A DNA stretch of 64,000 nucleotides from Fistulifera solaris (GCA_030295235.1 AP026123.1:2294001-2358000), one strand, 5' to 3'. Numbered from the stretch's first letter, positions 43,433 to 55,759 are shown. Numbers and translations are program-made. The notes: generated by a model from the sequence alone, not told the origin.

Positions 43433-44457
43433 CCTATCAAGCGCAAGTAAAGAAACGATTGAGTAAGAAGGAAGAGAAAGAAAACGATTGTTAGTGACGG
43501 TCCTTTTGAAAAGCTACAAAGGACCTGTCAAGGCTCTTTCAGTAGAAACGGAAAGGACTATTCAAGGTCCTCTCCGAAATCGCACGTACCCAATTAAACT
43601 CGACTTTCGAACTCGGTATTCACGCGCCTTCGAATTGAAATCGGAGTTGATTGAAATGTCGGTATCGGAATCAACGCGATGCATTCCGGTGGGTTCGTTT
43701 TGCTGATTAATATTTTGGTTTCGCATTTGAGGGGGCATTCGATGATGAAAGTAAAGGGAACTTCTGTCGTGCTTGACGGTCGACGAAAGCTCCGGTTTGT
43801 TGAAGATGTGCTCGATCACTGTTGTCCGACCTTTTAGAAACGACGGCTGAACTCAAAAGAGTGCAATAATGAGAATGAAAGAATGAGAAAATCACCCAGC
43901 AATACAGTGTCTACAAGCTCTCTCTTCGAAGCAAATCTTTTAACAGACACGGTGTCGCTGATCTATGATATTCCAGCAGAAAAGATCAGTTTGTTATCGA
44001 CGGATGGTGTGAAGATGATGATGACGAAAGCAAGGATGCAAAGTGTGATTTTGATTTTTGATGATGTCAAACTCCAACAGGAGCAACGTAGGTCGCGTTG
44101 TTGGGTGGAGGTGCGGTGATTTTTTGCGTGATGATGATGAAAACGAGACTGTCGCGGCTTGTAATCTTCCGCGCCAGCCGACATGTCCAATCGTGATTTC
44201 ATTGGTGGAAATCAGATGGAAAGAGTACCCATTCGTGATACTCCCCATTTTGCGGTACTGACTTGTCTAGGTAGATTTTTTATTTAGCGATCTTCCAAAA
44301 GATCGTTAGCTAAGGTGGCTAATCGACTAGGTTCATGTAATTTTAAGCTCAAAACATTGCAAACAGGGTTCAAGGGTTCACAAAACGAATAAATGTACTG
44401 CTGATCCACACGCTCCTTGCAATTGGCGGCGAATTATCATCAGGAATTATTTTCAAT
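43433..44457. other. Long intergenic region
   Basis: About 1 kb between the start of the ketoacyl synthase and the 3' end of the ABC1 kinase. Short open frames on both strands (43562-43819 minus, 43883-44119 plus) overlap and show GAT/ATG-rich simple sequence; I do not call them. A hairpin with stem AGCGATCTT and its near complement lies at about 44286-44310. Confidence 0.45.
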
Positions 44458-46533
44458 TCATTCGGCCTTCTTTAGGTTCTGCGAAAACCACTCATCCAAC
44501 ATTTTACGAATACGTGCACATGGCTCTTCCAATGAGAATAGTTTGTTTATCTGCTCTTTGACTGCATCGATACGTTTCTTGGCTTCTTCCTTGATGTACT
44601 TTCCTGCTCCTTTGATCTCGTAAATCCATGGCGCCGCCGCACTCACAAAGTCAAAATCAGGATCCAAGCTTTTGCCAACTCCGTCCATCTGACTCAAGGC
44701 TCGGGCGACAAAGGCATATTCCGCAGGAAGCTTAAAATACTTCATAATTTCAGCGTCCGTGGATGTTGCGTTACTGGTGATATTCTGTTTCACGGTCTCT
44801 CGAAATTGGTAGCCTCTTTCTTTCAGTCGTTTCCGATTGGCCTTGATTTTCCCCGTTCGATAGTTGTCGGCAATCTTGGCCCGAACTTTTTCCATATCAG
44901 CGTCGGGCTGAAGGACACCCATTTTCTGAAACGAGGTCATCGATCGATCAACATCCGAATCCACAATGGCATCTATAATCTCGAGGATGCCATCCCCTTG
45001 TTCGGCGGTCAATGTTGCGGCTTGCCCAAAGTCATAAAAGACGAGTCGAACGCGATCTTCTGGCTGGGTGGCGTTCATATTCAAAAGCTCCACTCCGAGG
45101 TTCCCAGGATGCGGATCTGTTGAAAAGAAATTGTGACAACAAAGCTGACGCAAATAGGCCCGACCCAGACAGTCCGCCAAGTACATCTTATCATCGTCGT
45201 CGACACCAGCAGCCTCCAGCTTATCATTCCTTGTAATCTTGATACTTGGTACATACTCATTCACCAAAATTTTCTCGGAGGAAAGATTCGAGTACACGTA
45301 GGGTGTTCGTAACCATGGGGCAGCACTTGGTAGTTCTTTCCCATCCTTAGAAAGCGACCGTGACTGCACGCTCCTTCCTCCTAAAGCCAAACCAAAATCG
45401 GAGCAGAATCTCATAGCATTTTCAGCTTCGTCGCGATAATCGATTTCTCGGTAAAGGATTTCCTCCGCATCTATGAAAATTTCCGTCCAGTTTTGTTTGA
45501 TGCCACCAACGTCGCCCATCGACCGCCCACTGAAGCGATCCATCATGCCAGCTAAATTGGTAAGAAGCGCAAAATCTTGATCGTACATTTCTCGCAAATA
45601 AGGTCGCTGTAATTTGATGGCCACAATGTCGCCCGTTTCGCGAAGCGTCGCGGTATGAACTTGGCCCAGACTGGCGGCCGCAATGGGCACATCGTTGAAA
45701 TTCAAAAATGTCTCTTCAAAGGGGAGTCCGGTCGAATTGCCATCACTCGGCCAAGCGGCTCGGACCAGTGCCCACGCTTTTTCACCACTTTGTGCCGGCA
45801 CTTGATCTTGCAATCGTTCCATTGCCTTGATCCACGGTGCCGGCAATAATTCCGACCGACACGATATAATTTGTCCCAATTTAATATACAAGGGACCCAG
45901 TTGCAACAATCCCGTCGTGAGTTGTTGTCCCGATTGTTGTAACAGAGTCTCGGCTCGATTGTGGGCGCCGATCCATTGCCATCCACGCGAAGGAAGGTAT
46001 CCACCCAAGGTCACCACCAACACCAAAGTCAAAAGCGCCCGCCCCCGCGCTCCCGGATTCCGAGCATACCGACCCCATTCCGAAGTAGCATCTTGTGCTT
46101 GCCGTTGTTTCACTTGTCGATGTGCGACGTATTGCCATATCACAAACAAAGCGAAAAGTGGGCGTTTCCACATTTTGTACTGCTGATACAGTATCGTAAG
46201 TAGCAGACGAAAGGGAGTTCCTGTCGTGAAAGCTTTTGTAGCTAGTGCAGTAAGTATTACGAACATGGCGATCCTCTTTATCGAGCTAGACTTGATCCAA
46301 GCAAAGAGCTTTTCTGAAAAGTTGCCGATTGTTTCGTCGTTTCGTCTTTGTTTCGTCGTCACTGGTGAAATGTGAATTGTTTCATCCTTGCGTTCGTCAA
46401 GTGCAGCCGCGGATAAGCACAAAGTGGTACGACTGTCTTTGACATTCGGTGGAAAGGAAAGTACGTGAAAGGATAGAACCGGCTGAAATCCGGCGACGAG
46501 AAACTGCAAGAGCCAGGCGTGTCGCAGTATCAT
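44458..46533 (-). CDS. ABC1/UbiB-family atypical kinase, probably plastid (ABC1K)
   Basis: ATP-dependent atypical kinase of the ADCK/ABC1K group, linked to quinone and prenyl-lipid metabolism. 691 residues, one frame. The N-terminus MILRHAWLLQFLVAGFQPVLSFHV has a signal-peptide profile with Phe near the junction. Hydrophobic segments (MFVILTALATKAF, RALLTLVLVVTLGGYLP) precede the kinase domain. Seen: LYIKLGQIISCRSELLP (KxGQ), the Ala-rich loop PIAAASLGQVH, the ion-pair Lys in VAIKLQRP, EIDYRDEAENA (ExD), the catalytic loop TDPHPGN and YDFGQA (DFG). All hallmarks are kept. The C-terminal 140 residues are a basic helical extension of unknown role. Confidence 0.93.
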   Translation of the reverse strand: MILRHAWLLQFLVAGFQPVLSFHVLSFPPNVKDSRTTLCLSAAALDERKDETIHISPVTTKQRRNDETIGNFSEKLFAWIKSSSIKRIAMFVILTALATKAFTTGTPFRLLLTILYQQYKMWKRPLFALFVIWQYVAHRQVKQRQAQDATSEWGRYARNPGARGRALLTLVLVVTLGGYLPSRGWQWIGAHNRAETLLQQSGQQLTTGLLQLGPLYIKLGQIISCRSELLPAPWIKAMERLQDQVPAQSGEKAWALVRAAWPSDGNSTGLPFEETFLNFNDVPIAAASLGQVHTATLRETGDIVAIKLQRPYLREMYDQDFALLTNLAGMMDRFSGRSMGDVGGIKQNWTEIFIDAEEILYREIDYRDEAENAMRFCSDFGLALGGRSVQSRSLSKDGKELPSAAPWLRTPYVYSNLSSEKILVNEYVPSIKITRNDKLEAAGVDDDDKMYLADCLGRAYLRQLCCHNFFSTDPHPGNLGVELLNMNATQPEDRVRLVFYDFGQAATLTAEQGDGILEIIDAIVDSDVDRSMTSFQKMGVLQPDADMEKVRAKIADNYRTGKIKANRKRLKERGYQFRETVKQNITSNATSTDAEIMKYFKLPAEYAFVARALSQMDGVGKSLDPDFDFVSAAAPWIYEIKGAGKYIKEEAKKRIDAVKEQINKLFSLEEPCARIRKMLDEWFSQNLKKAE

Positions 46534-47078
46534 GGCTTTATTGATCGTACAGTTTGTGATATTCGTGCAAGATTCCCAGAAGTTAAATCTCCCTGGTGTC
46601 CATCGCAGCTATGCTGAATGTGATTTTTATGAAGACGATGAAAGATACGATTATAATTCGTTAGATCATTGAAGTATTACCAGTAGAGGTTGAACGGAAT
46701 GGAAAAGAAGCAACGGATCGCAACAAACGATCGGCCATTTATTTGCGCATCGTACCGGTAGTGAATGCCCTCACAAATGAGTACCGGATGATACGACCAT
46801 ACGCCGATGACCGATGACCCGCGCTCTGTACATTTCCCACCTATACAGTAAGTTCGAGTACATAACAAAGTACACGGAAGGAAGTTGAACAGTCATTTTG
46901 TGAGCGAATGACTTTCCCCATCTTGGATCGGTCAAAAGCGCCACCTTTTTCTGTAGTTCACGCCATGGTGTTTTCGAAGGTAATGCATCACAAGTTTTCG
47001 TTCATTGAGTCTTTCGATTGCTTCTAAACAAAAGAATAGACTGCTTGCTAGCCGGGTTTGTTACAAAAGTCTTCAGAT
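46534..47078. promoter_or_regulatory. Divergent 5' region of ABC1K and LRR genes
   Basis: 545 bases between two start codons facing away from each other. TACCGGTA-type motifs at about 46754-46790. A possible upstream ATG (47058) is in frame with the LRR gene. No other signal seen. Confidence 0.45.
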
Positions 47079-49469
47079 ATGAGCAGTTACGACGAGAGCC
47101 TGTCGAATGATCCATTCGTGGGAGAATCGTCGCCGGTAGTCGAGGATGCATCCAACAATAATCCATTCTTAGACACGGTCGATAATCCGTTTGCTACTTC
47201 GGATACGAATTCTTCTGCTCCTCCCGCGACGGTAGATTTATCCAACAATCCGTTTGTGGAGGATGATTTACTCGCGGACGACGTTTCTCCGCCACAACAA
47301 CCCTTGGAAGTCAACAACAACAACAATAATCCATTTGTCGACGAGACTCCGGCAACGTCGGAGGAAGACCCGTTCTTTGAAATCGATCCCAATTCCTCAA
47401 CGGATCCAGCTGCGAATGATGTTCCTCCTGGCCCCAAAGAAGGAGAGGAATACTATGATAATGAACAACAGGGTTATTACGATGAGAATGGTGACTACTA
47501 CGAATACGATGAGAATGCCCCGGGCTATTATGATGAGAATGGAGACTTCATTTACTACGACCAGGGCTATTACGATGACGGGTACGGAGGATATCACGAT
47601 GATCCACACGCGCAAGTCACGTACGATGAGCACGGCAATCCGATCGGCATTTACCGCGACGACAAGAAGGGACGACGTCGGGCCCGCAAAAGGAAAAAGA
47701 AAAAACGCAGCATCGATCGAGAGCGACGACGTGCGCGCCGTCGCCAATGGTGTCGCCGATGTCTCCTCATTCTGCTCTGTTTGTTGTGTTGTTTGGGAAT
47801 CTTATTGCTTCTTCTTTGGCTGTTGAGAGACTTGTTCAAAGAAGATGAGATTTGGCGATCTGATGATGTGGCGTTTGACGACGATCTTGGAGTGGTGGGA
47901 CCCTATTTCGGTATTCAAACGACACCCATGGATCCGTACACTCCCGAAGATTGTTACTTTGACGACAACACCTTCCCTCACACACTGAATCAATGCGAAT
48001 GCAATGATCGAATCGAGAAGGTACCGGAAGATGTTATGGCTCTGTACGAACAAATTCGTGAGGACGTGGCCAATGAATTTTACAACGGAACGCTGCGGTT
48101 CCCTGTGGATTCGTGCGATGCCAAGAACCAAGCCTTGATTTGGCTATCCAGTGGAAGCACGCGTGATTCAGGTGATCTTTTCACCCGCTATGCGTTGGCC
48201 ATGTCGTATTACACCATGAACGGAACCAAGTGGGATTTGAAAGACTTATGGTTGTCCGATGACAGTGAATGTCTATGGATTGGACTAGCGTGTAGTGGTC
48301 GTTTCGAGATCAACAACTTTGCCCTCGACACGAATAACATCCATGGAACGTTCCCGACTGAAATCGCATATATGAGCACTCTCCGAACGATTTCGATTAC
48401 GCGAAATCACATTGCAGGAACGCTACCACCCGAAATTGTGAGCATGCCCATGCTCGAAAACTTGATGTTGTATGCGAATGAACTGACTGGATCAATACCG
48501 TCCGAAATCGGGAAGGCTTCAAGCCTAAAGATTCTCCGTCTCAATACCAACTTTTTGTTCGGAACACTGGTGACCGAAATTGGGCAAGTCTCCACACTGC
48601 AGGAAGTCGGCCTAGGTTTCAACGATTTCATTCGTCATATTCCCACAGAGTTCGGCAATCTAACGAACTTGAAAACAATCGATCTTGAGTCGAATCGTTT
48701 TTCGGGAACGTTTCCGACCGAGTTCGGCAAGTTAACCAAGTTGGAGCATCTTCGATGGACCACCAACTTGATGAAAGGTCCTCTGCCCACCGAGCTGGCA
48801 CATCTCACCCATTTGAAGGAATTCCGTGTCGCCAACACGGGATTGGGTGGCCAAATTCCTACTGAACTCGCCAAGTTGAAAAAGTTGGATCGGTTGGAAC
48901 TGGGAAAGAATAACTTTTCGGGTGTGCTAATGACTCACATAGGTCTTCTCAAGAATCTTACCTTTCTTGGATTGGATGATAACAAGTTCACCGGTGAACT
49001 CCCTTCTGAGTTAGGAGAGCTCACCAAGTTAACACGCTTACTGTTGAGTGGAAACGAGTTCCGCGGAGATATCCCCTCCGAGTTGGGTAACATGGTCATG
49101 CTCGAGAATCTTAGTTTCGACGACACGTTCCTGGGAGGAACCATGCCTGACGAAGTCTGCTCTCTACGAGCCGGAAAGTTGGGCCTCCTTGTGGTGGATT
49201 GTCTATCCGCCAATGGAGTTGGTGTTGATTGTGACTTGGAGCATTGCTGTACATTCTGTCGACGTAGTGAAGCCAACAGTGATCGTATTCCGGGAGCCGG
49301 GAAGAATGAAACGGCTAATGAGGACGCAGGGCAACCAGCAGGAGGCGATAGTCCCGGTGATTCTGAAGCCACGGAAGAACCAGAAGGCGTAGGAGACGAA
49401 ACTGCAGCTCCAAATGAAACATCACCTCCGGATGACCCAGCCACCCCTGCGCCAGGAGGCGGTCGGTAG
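47079..49469 (+). CDS. Single-pass membrane leucine-rich repeat protein with NPF-motif tail
   Basis: Probably a surface receptor or adhesion protein; function unknown. Start ATG 47079 (MSSYDESLSNDPF), with an in-frame ATG at 47058. The N-terminal 200 residues are acidic and hold NPF/DPF motifs (NNPFLD, DNPFAT, NNPFVED, NNPFVDE), the class bound by EH-domain endocytic adaptors, then Tyr/Asp-rich repeats (YYDENGD, YDQGYYDDGYGG) and a strongly basic cluster (RRARKRKKKKRS). One hydrophobic helix (CLLILLCLLCCLGILLLLLW, about residues 235-254). The basic flank suggests the N-terminus is cytosolic and the rest outside. About ten plant-type LRRs follow (LxGxIPxEIGxLxxL), each 24 residues, a Cys cap (CDLEHCCTFCRR) and a Pro/Glu/Thr-rich tail. 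No kinase domain. Confidence 0.9.
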   Translation: MSSYDESLSNDPFVGESSPVVEDASNNNPFLDTVDNPFATSDTNSSAPPATVDLSNNPFVEDDLLADDVSPPQQPLEVNNNNNNPFVDETPATSEEDPFFEIDPNSSTDPAANDVPPGPKEGEEYYDNEQQGYYDENGDYYEYDENAPGYYDENGDFIYYDQGYYDDGYGGYHDDPHAQVTYDEHGNPIGIYRDDKKGRRRARKRKKKKRSIDRERRRARRRQWCRRCLLILLCLLCCLGILLLLLWLLRDLFKEDEIWRSDDVAFDDDLGVVGPYFGIQTTPMDPYTPEDCYFDDNTFPHTLNQCECNDRIEKVPEDVMALYEQIREDVANEFYNGTLRFPVDSCDAKNQALIWLSSGSTRDSGDLFTRYALAMSYYTMNGTKWDLKDLWLSDDSECLWIGLACSGRFEINNFALDTNNIHGTFPTEIAYMSTLRTISITRNHIAGTLPPEIVSMPMLENLMLYANELTGSIPSEIGKASSLKILRLNTNFLFGTLVTEIGQVSTLQEVGLGFNDFIRHIPTEFGNLTNLKTIDLESNRFSGTFPTEFGKLTKLEHLRWTTNLMKGPLPTELAHLTHLKEFRVANTGLGGQIPTELAKLKKLDRLELGKNNFSGVLMTHIGLLKNLTFLGLDDNKFTGELPSELGELTKLTRLLLSGNEFRGDIPSELGNMVMLENLSFDDTFLGGTMPDEVCSLRAGKLGLLVVDCLSANGVGVDCDLEHCCTFCRRSEANSDRIPGAGKNETANEDAGQPAGGDSPGDSEATEEPEGVGDETAAPNETSPPDDPATPAPGGGR

Positions 49470-49625
49470 AGGATGCATTGGTTGTTGATATTATTGTCGC
49501 CTGAAGAAAGTAAGGACTTGATTAATTAGATATTGCACTTTACTTTGATATTGCGCTTTCACTTTACTTTTTTATGGAAGACGAGTGTTCCTAGTGTTCA
49601 GCCAGAGACATCTAGAGAGAGGAAG

Positions 49626-49994
49626 TGTTGAATAACCAGTCACGCACGTGTCTACAATAAACGGAAAGACATGTGCACTACATATTACATGATACTGAAA
49701 AACGAGAAGCGAACAGCAATCTACCTAATCCCGAATCCTCGTTATTCAAAGAACTAACAGCTGCCGAAGGAACCTAAACTATTACTGACAAAGAACAATG
49801 CCAGCAGCTTCTGCATATTCTACATGAATCAAATGAGAACAATGAAGAGACAAACAAGAATTCAAATCAATAGGATAACTTCATTTACTAGCTCATAATT
49901 TTAACAAGCAATCCGTTTGCAGCAATCCGTTTGCACCAAGTTAATTTTGTCAAGCCCAATCCATAGACGGCTCCGGCACCTGTGGATTTCAAGA
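49626..49994 (+). repeat. 5' long terminal repeat of the copia element
   Basis: 369 bases beginning TGTTGAA and ending TTCAAGA, near-inverted termini as in copia LTRs. It contains a short tandem duplication of GCAATCCGTTTGCA near its end. The end base is set by the identity with the 3' copy. Confidence 0.9.
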
Positions 49995-52900
49995 CGCTTC
50001 CTCTGCGCCAAGTGACCATAAAGCTCCGCACTTTATAACAACTACTTCGTTCCGACGAAATGGCTGACGCTAACGCGAACAACGCCAACCAAAACCTCGC
50101 TGCTCCCGTAGCAGTAGCCTTTGCTCTAAGCCCGGCTTGAGCACCCACCATGTCATCGACTTCTCTACTCGCGAAGGATCTCGCCTCTACGAAATGGCGA
50201 CCAAGCAGATTGGAGATGAACGATTCGACTGCGATCCCGGTCGACATGCGCTCCTTCATCGAAGGACTTAGCATCCGTGCTAGCAACTTTGGTTGGGGGC
50301 CGATCTTCAACATCCCCGACGATATCGAAGCCATTGAGCCTGTCCAGAACACCACCAACCTCCTCTCCAACTACGGAGACATTACTTTGGAGCACATTCA
50401 AGCTCACGCACGCACATACATCGGTACCCAGACCCGTGCAGCGAAGACTCCTACATGGCAGCCAACTGCCTCATTTCCTCTCTAAGCCCAGCCGCCATCG
50501 ATCGCATCACGATCTGGCGGGACCAGTACACCTTTGATGGTATCCCCAGCGGGCCTTGCCTGTTCAAAGTCATCATCCGTGAGACTTACATTGACACAAA
50601 TGCAACGGTCACGCACATTCGCACGCAGCTCTCCAGTTTGGACCAGTACTTACCTAAGATTCAGCACAACATCACCAAGATGAACCAGCAAGTTAAACAG
50701 CTATTGGAAGGCTTGGCAGCGCGAGGAGAAACCACAAACGATCTTCTTGCGAATCTCTTTAAGGGTTACAAGGCAGCCTCCGATCGCACCTTTGTCAACT
50801 ACATCCTGAAGAAAGAAGAAGATTACCACGAAGGTCTTCCGATGACACCGGATCACCTCATGAACCTAGCAGATAACAAGTACAAGACCTTGGTACAACT
50901 TTCTCTGTGGAACGCGCCTTCGCCGGGAAGAAGAAAAGATTCTCGCATTGGAGGCAAAACTCCAAAAGTTGGAAAGCAAAAGAAGACCGAAAACAAGCCA
51001 AAGCATCAAGCCAAAAGCAAACCCCAGCGCAACAGAAACACTCCCAAGCCAGACTGGATGTCGGCGCCTCCAAAGGATGACGAACCCAAGCAGAAAACAG
51101 TTGAGGGAAGCGAGTACTTCTGGTGCGAAAAGCATAACTCATGGGGCAAACACAAGACGGTTGATTGTCGCCAAGCCAACATCCGCAGACCGGGAGTCTC
51201 CAAACCCGAAGCTGAAGAAAGAGCGACTCGTCAAAGCGCTAGCTGCACTCCTCAATGACAGCGACAGCGATGAGGACAACAACGTAGATGAGTATTCGGA
51301 CGCCAAGTGACAACGAAGCAAGCGACAGTGAATGACTTACCAAGTCTATCTGGCGGTACCTCAGCTTCAGCTGGGACTGGCTTCTTGCCTGCACCGCAAC
51401 CCTGATCTACTGCTTGTTCTTTGACCATGTTAATGACATTGCGACTCGCTACATTCCTAAACGACTTCGAAAGGAAACCATTAGTAAGCGATTGAAAACA
51501 CTTGGTCAACGGGTCTGCAGTCCAATTCAGACTTACCTGGTCCGCATTCACACAGTATGGATACGAAATTCCACGACCCGAACGGTCCTTCACAAGAGGC
51601 GAAAAGCAGCAAGGCAGGCACTCTACTTTTCTCATACACCACTCATTCGATTCCGCAATCCAATAGCCAGATGGTGGAGACAATGGAAACTGCGTCAAAG
51701 GAGATATGTGTTAATGATGACAGCGATGTGTTACAGTGCAAACGCGGTCCCACAAGTACTTACCAAGACTTTTGATACCGATTCAGTTCCAATTGGTGTC
51801 GACAATAGATGCTCAGCGTGCATCTCCCATGTCGCGACGGACTTTGTTGGAAAACTACAGGAGACCAACTTGATTATCAAAGGCTTTGGCGGTAACCGCA
51901 CCAGCAATGTGATGAAAGGCACTCTGAAATGGTCATGGGAAAATGATGAGGGCAAGATGACATCATTCACGATTCCAAACTCATACTACGTACCAGACGG
52001 CAAAGTTCGACTTCTATCACCGCAACATTGGGCAAAATACACCGGAAACAAACTCTCTGGATGTGATACCACGAGCAAACATGCGATTCTGTATTGGGGC
52101 AGCAACAAGAAAACAATTCCGATTGATCCACGTTCAAACGTTGCGCGTTTACTCCGCCCCCTGGCTTCCGCGAATTTCGAAACCTTCTGCTTCGAAGCAT
52201 CGATTCCTGACGATGAAGACGACAATCCGCTTTGTTTCGATGCAAACACAGTCGACACAACACCTTCAGAGGGAGCGAGCGCAGATTCAGAGGGAGCTGA
52301 ACCATTTCGCAGCCGCACAGTTGACTTCGAGTTCGACGGCAATCAACAATAACACAAACCGGTCATACAGGAAAGTGACACAACAACAAGTCAAACAGTT
52401 CCAGCAGCCGAATTGCTCACTTACCATCGTCTTTATGGTCATGCGCCGATGGAGAAGCTTCAGGAATTGGCGAAGCAAGGAGTTATTCCACGCCGACTTG
52501 CAACGTGTCCGACACCGGTGTGCACCGCCCTGTTTTTACGGAAAAGCAACAAAGCGTCAGTGGCGAACGAAACCAGCTAAACAAAGCAAAACCCTTCACA
52601 AGCCTACTCACCCCGGCGAAGTTGTTGCTGTGGATCAAATGGTATCACCCACGCCTGGCCTCATTGCGCAGCTCACAGGAATCTTGACGACAAAACGCTA
52701 TTTGTACGCCACCGTCTTCGCCGACCTTTATTCCAGCTTGAGTTATGTTCACCTGCAAAAGACACAAAGTGCGAGTGAGACCTTGGAAGCAAAACACGCT
52801 TTTGAACAATACGCTCGAAATTGTGGAGTCGAAAAGATCAAACACTATCATGCCGACAATGGAATTTTCAATTCGAACACTTGGGTCAACGATTGCGTAA

Positions 52901-55390
52901 CAAACGGTCAGGGACTTTCCTTTGCAGGAGTTGGAGCACATCATCAAAATGGCAAAGCTGAACGCCGCATAGGACAATTGCAAGAACTCACTCGAGCGAT
53001 GCTGATCGATGCACAACACAAGTGGCCGCAAGCCATCACAACTCACCTGTGGCCTTATGCTTTGCTAGCATGGCAAACGATTCCATCAACCACATGCCAA
53101 ACATGAAGCACCCTGAGCGCCGTACTCCTTATCAACTCTTCGCCAACACGGATATTCATTCGAATCCAATTCATTGGAAACCATTCGGTTGCCCAGTATT
53201 TGTTCTTGACGCCGCTTCAAGGAGGAAAAAGTCGGATATTTCACAAATGGCGTCTGCGCTCACATCTCGGAATTTATTTGGGACGTTCTCCAGTACACAG
53301 CCGTTCTGTCGCCCTGGTACTGAACCCAGACACAGGACTCGTCAGTCCCCAGTTTCACGTCAAATTTGATTCGAAATTCCAAACTGTTCCGGACCTTGCA
53401 AAAACATGTTTGTGGCAACTCAAAGCCGGTTTTATTGCCGCTCCAAGCGCAAATCCTCAACAATCCACGCCTGCATTGTCGGATACACCTACTACTACAC
53501 CACCGACCTCTCTCCGTTACCGATGCCGCTGCCGACCGCACCACCTGATGACAATGTTCCGTCCACCGATCGTCAACCGGAACCACTTTCCTCTCCATCG
53601 CCACCACAATCTCAGAGGGAGAGACGCAGCACTCGCCAACGACGTCCCGTTACTCGATTAATAGAGATTATGATCGCAATGTTCGCTAGTGAACTCAGTC
53701 AATCATCGGCCGACATCAAAGGGGAACTTTTTGCTTACGAATCTCTTCAAACCGCCTCAGCAAAACTCAATCCACCGGATCCATTCTATGTTTTCAAAAC
53801 TTCAATGTATTTGCATCAAGCTCGCAAACAACCCGATCGAGGATCAAATGGCAAATGGAAATTTCTCATTGTTTCCAAGGAGTCAAGTTCCAGAGGGAGC
53901 AACGATTCTACCAACAGTATGGCAACTTCGCCGCAAACGAGACATTATGACACGCCGAAGTCAAGAAGTGGAAAGCGACTGACTATTGATGGGTCACGGA
54001 TGAAATATGGTCAGCGACTATGAATTGACCTACTCTCCGGTTGCTAATTGGACTTCAATCCGCTTGTTACTAGCAATGGTGATCATACATGGTTGGCATA
54101 CTGAAGCAACTCGATTATGTTCAGGCATTTCCTCAGGGCGCCGCGCGACAAAGAAATTTATCTGTCCATTCCGAAAGGATATACAATACACGGAGCATCC
54201 CCGGACGATTATGTTCTGAAAGTCCACAAGAATGTTTATGGAGCAAAGGATGCAAGTCGAACATGGTTCCTTTATTTGCGAAAGAAACTATTTGAGATCG
54301 GTTTCAAGCAATCGGAATACGACGAATGTGTGTTTTACTACAAGAGCACGATGTATGTTCTATATACCGACGACAGTATTCTTGGAGGTCCTAATGAAAA
54401 GGAAATTGAGGAAATTATTGAAAAGATGAAACAGATCAAACTAGACATTACAGTTGAGGGAGATTTATCGGATTTTCTGGGAGTTAATATCAACAGGATC
54501 GGGTGAATCAACAATTGAATTGAAACAGCCACATCTCATCGACCGATAATCAAAGACATGAAATTCGACCAGAAGGAAGTTAAAACAAAGGATATTCCAA
54601 TGGCATCATCGAAGCTACTTTCGCAGCATCCCAAATCGCCGCCATTTGACAAAAGTTTTCATTACACTTCAGTCATCGGAAAAATGAACTACCTGACGCG
54701 AGGATCCAGGCCAGACATCGCCTATGCGGTACATCAATGCGCACGCTTTGCATCAAACCCAAGGAAAGAACATGGAGATGCAATGAGATGGCTTACAAAG
54801 TATCTGATAGGGACAAGGGACAAAGGAATGATTCTACACCCAGACGTCTCTAGAAGCTTGGAAGTTCATGTCGACGCCGATTTCGCAGGCAATTGGGATC
54901 CAGAGATCGCTTTTGAGGACCGAAACACAGCTCGCTCCAGACACGGATTTTTCATCACCTATGCCGGAGTATTGTTGCATCACAAGAGTCAACTTCAGAC
55001 AGAGATTGCATTGAGTTCCACCGAGAGCGAATTCACCGGATTGAGCTACGCACTCAGAGATGCAATTCCTATCATGAACACTTTGAAGGAGATGCAATCA
55101 CTCGGATTTGATGTGAAAGAGTGGAGGCCAAAAGTCCATTGCAAAGTATTTGAGGACAACTCGGGAGCTCTGGAAATCGCAAAAGTTCCGAAGGCTCGAC
55201 CAAGGACGAAGCATTTGAATGTCAAACTGCACCATTTTCGGTCATACGTTGACAGCGGAGATATAACAATCCACAAAATCGATACTCTCGAACAAGTTGC
55301 GGATATTCTAACGAAACCACTCACATTTGATCTCTTTGCCAAACATCGGAAGGCAATTCTCGGATGGTGAGATCGCAGTTCGAGAGGGAG

Positions 55391-55759
55391 TGTTGAATAA
55401 CCAGTCACGCACGTGTCTACAATAAACGGAAAGACATGTGCACTACATATTACATGATACTGAAAAACGAGAAGCGAACAGCAATCTACCTAATCCCGAA
55501 TCCTCGTTATTCAAAGAACTAACAGCTGCCGAAGGAACCTAAACTATTACTGACAAAGAACAATGCCAGCAGCTTCTGCATATTCTACATGAATCAAATG
55601 AGAACAATGAAGAGACAAACAAGAATTCAAATCAATAGGATAACTTCATTTACTAGCTCATAATTTTAACAAGCAATCCGTTTGCAGCAATCCGTTTGCA
55701 CCAAGTTAATTTTGTCAAGCCCAATCCATAGACGGCTCCGGCACCTGTGGATTTCAAGA
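55391..55759 (+). repeat. 3' long terminal repeat of the copia element
   Basis: 369 bases, no difference seen by eye from the 5' copy. Preceded by a purine run. Followed by the AGGAAG target duplication. Confidence 0.9.

Larger units (their letters stand above)
49626..55759 (+). mobile_element. Ty1/copia LTR retrotransposon (diatom CoDi-like), young but broken in this sequence
   Basis: Old virus-like element of the copia superfamily, 6.1 kb, inserted 156 bases after the LRR gene stop. Parts in order: LTR 49626-49994; gag about 50059-51300 with a nucleocapsid Cys/His knuckle near 51120; protease region about 51700-52350; integrase with its zinc-binding start near 52400-52570 and D,D,E core to about 53100; reverse transcriptase about 53700-54510 (YTDD core); RNase H about 54830-55370; a purine run (55384-55390); LTR 55391-55759. 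The order integrase before reverse transcriptase is what makes it copia. The two LTRs look identical by eye, so insertion was recent. A 6-bp direct repeat AGGAAG flanks it (49620-49625, 55760-55765). The coding part is interrupted about ten times here. Confidence 0.93.

Noticed and set aside
43562-44248. Small frames on both strands between the ketoacyl synthase and ABC1 kinase
   Set aside because: Mutually overlapping, simple-sequence GAT/ATG composition, no domain.
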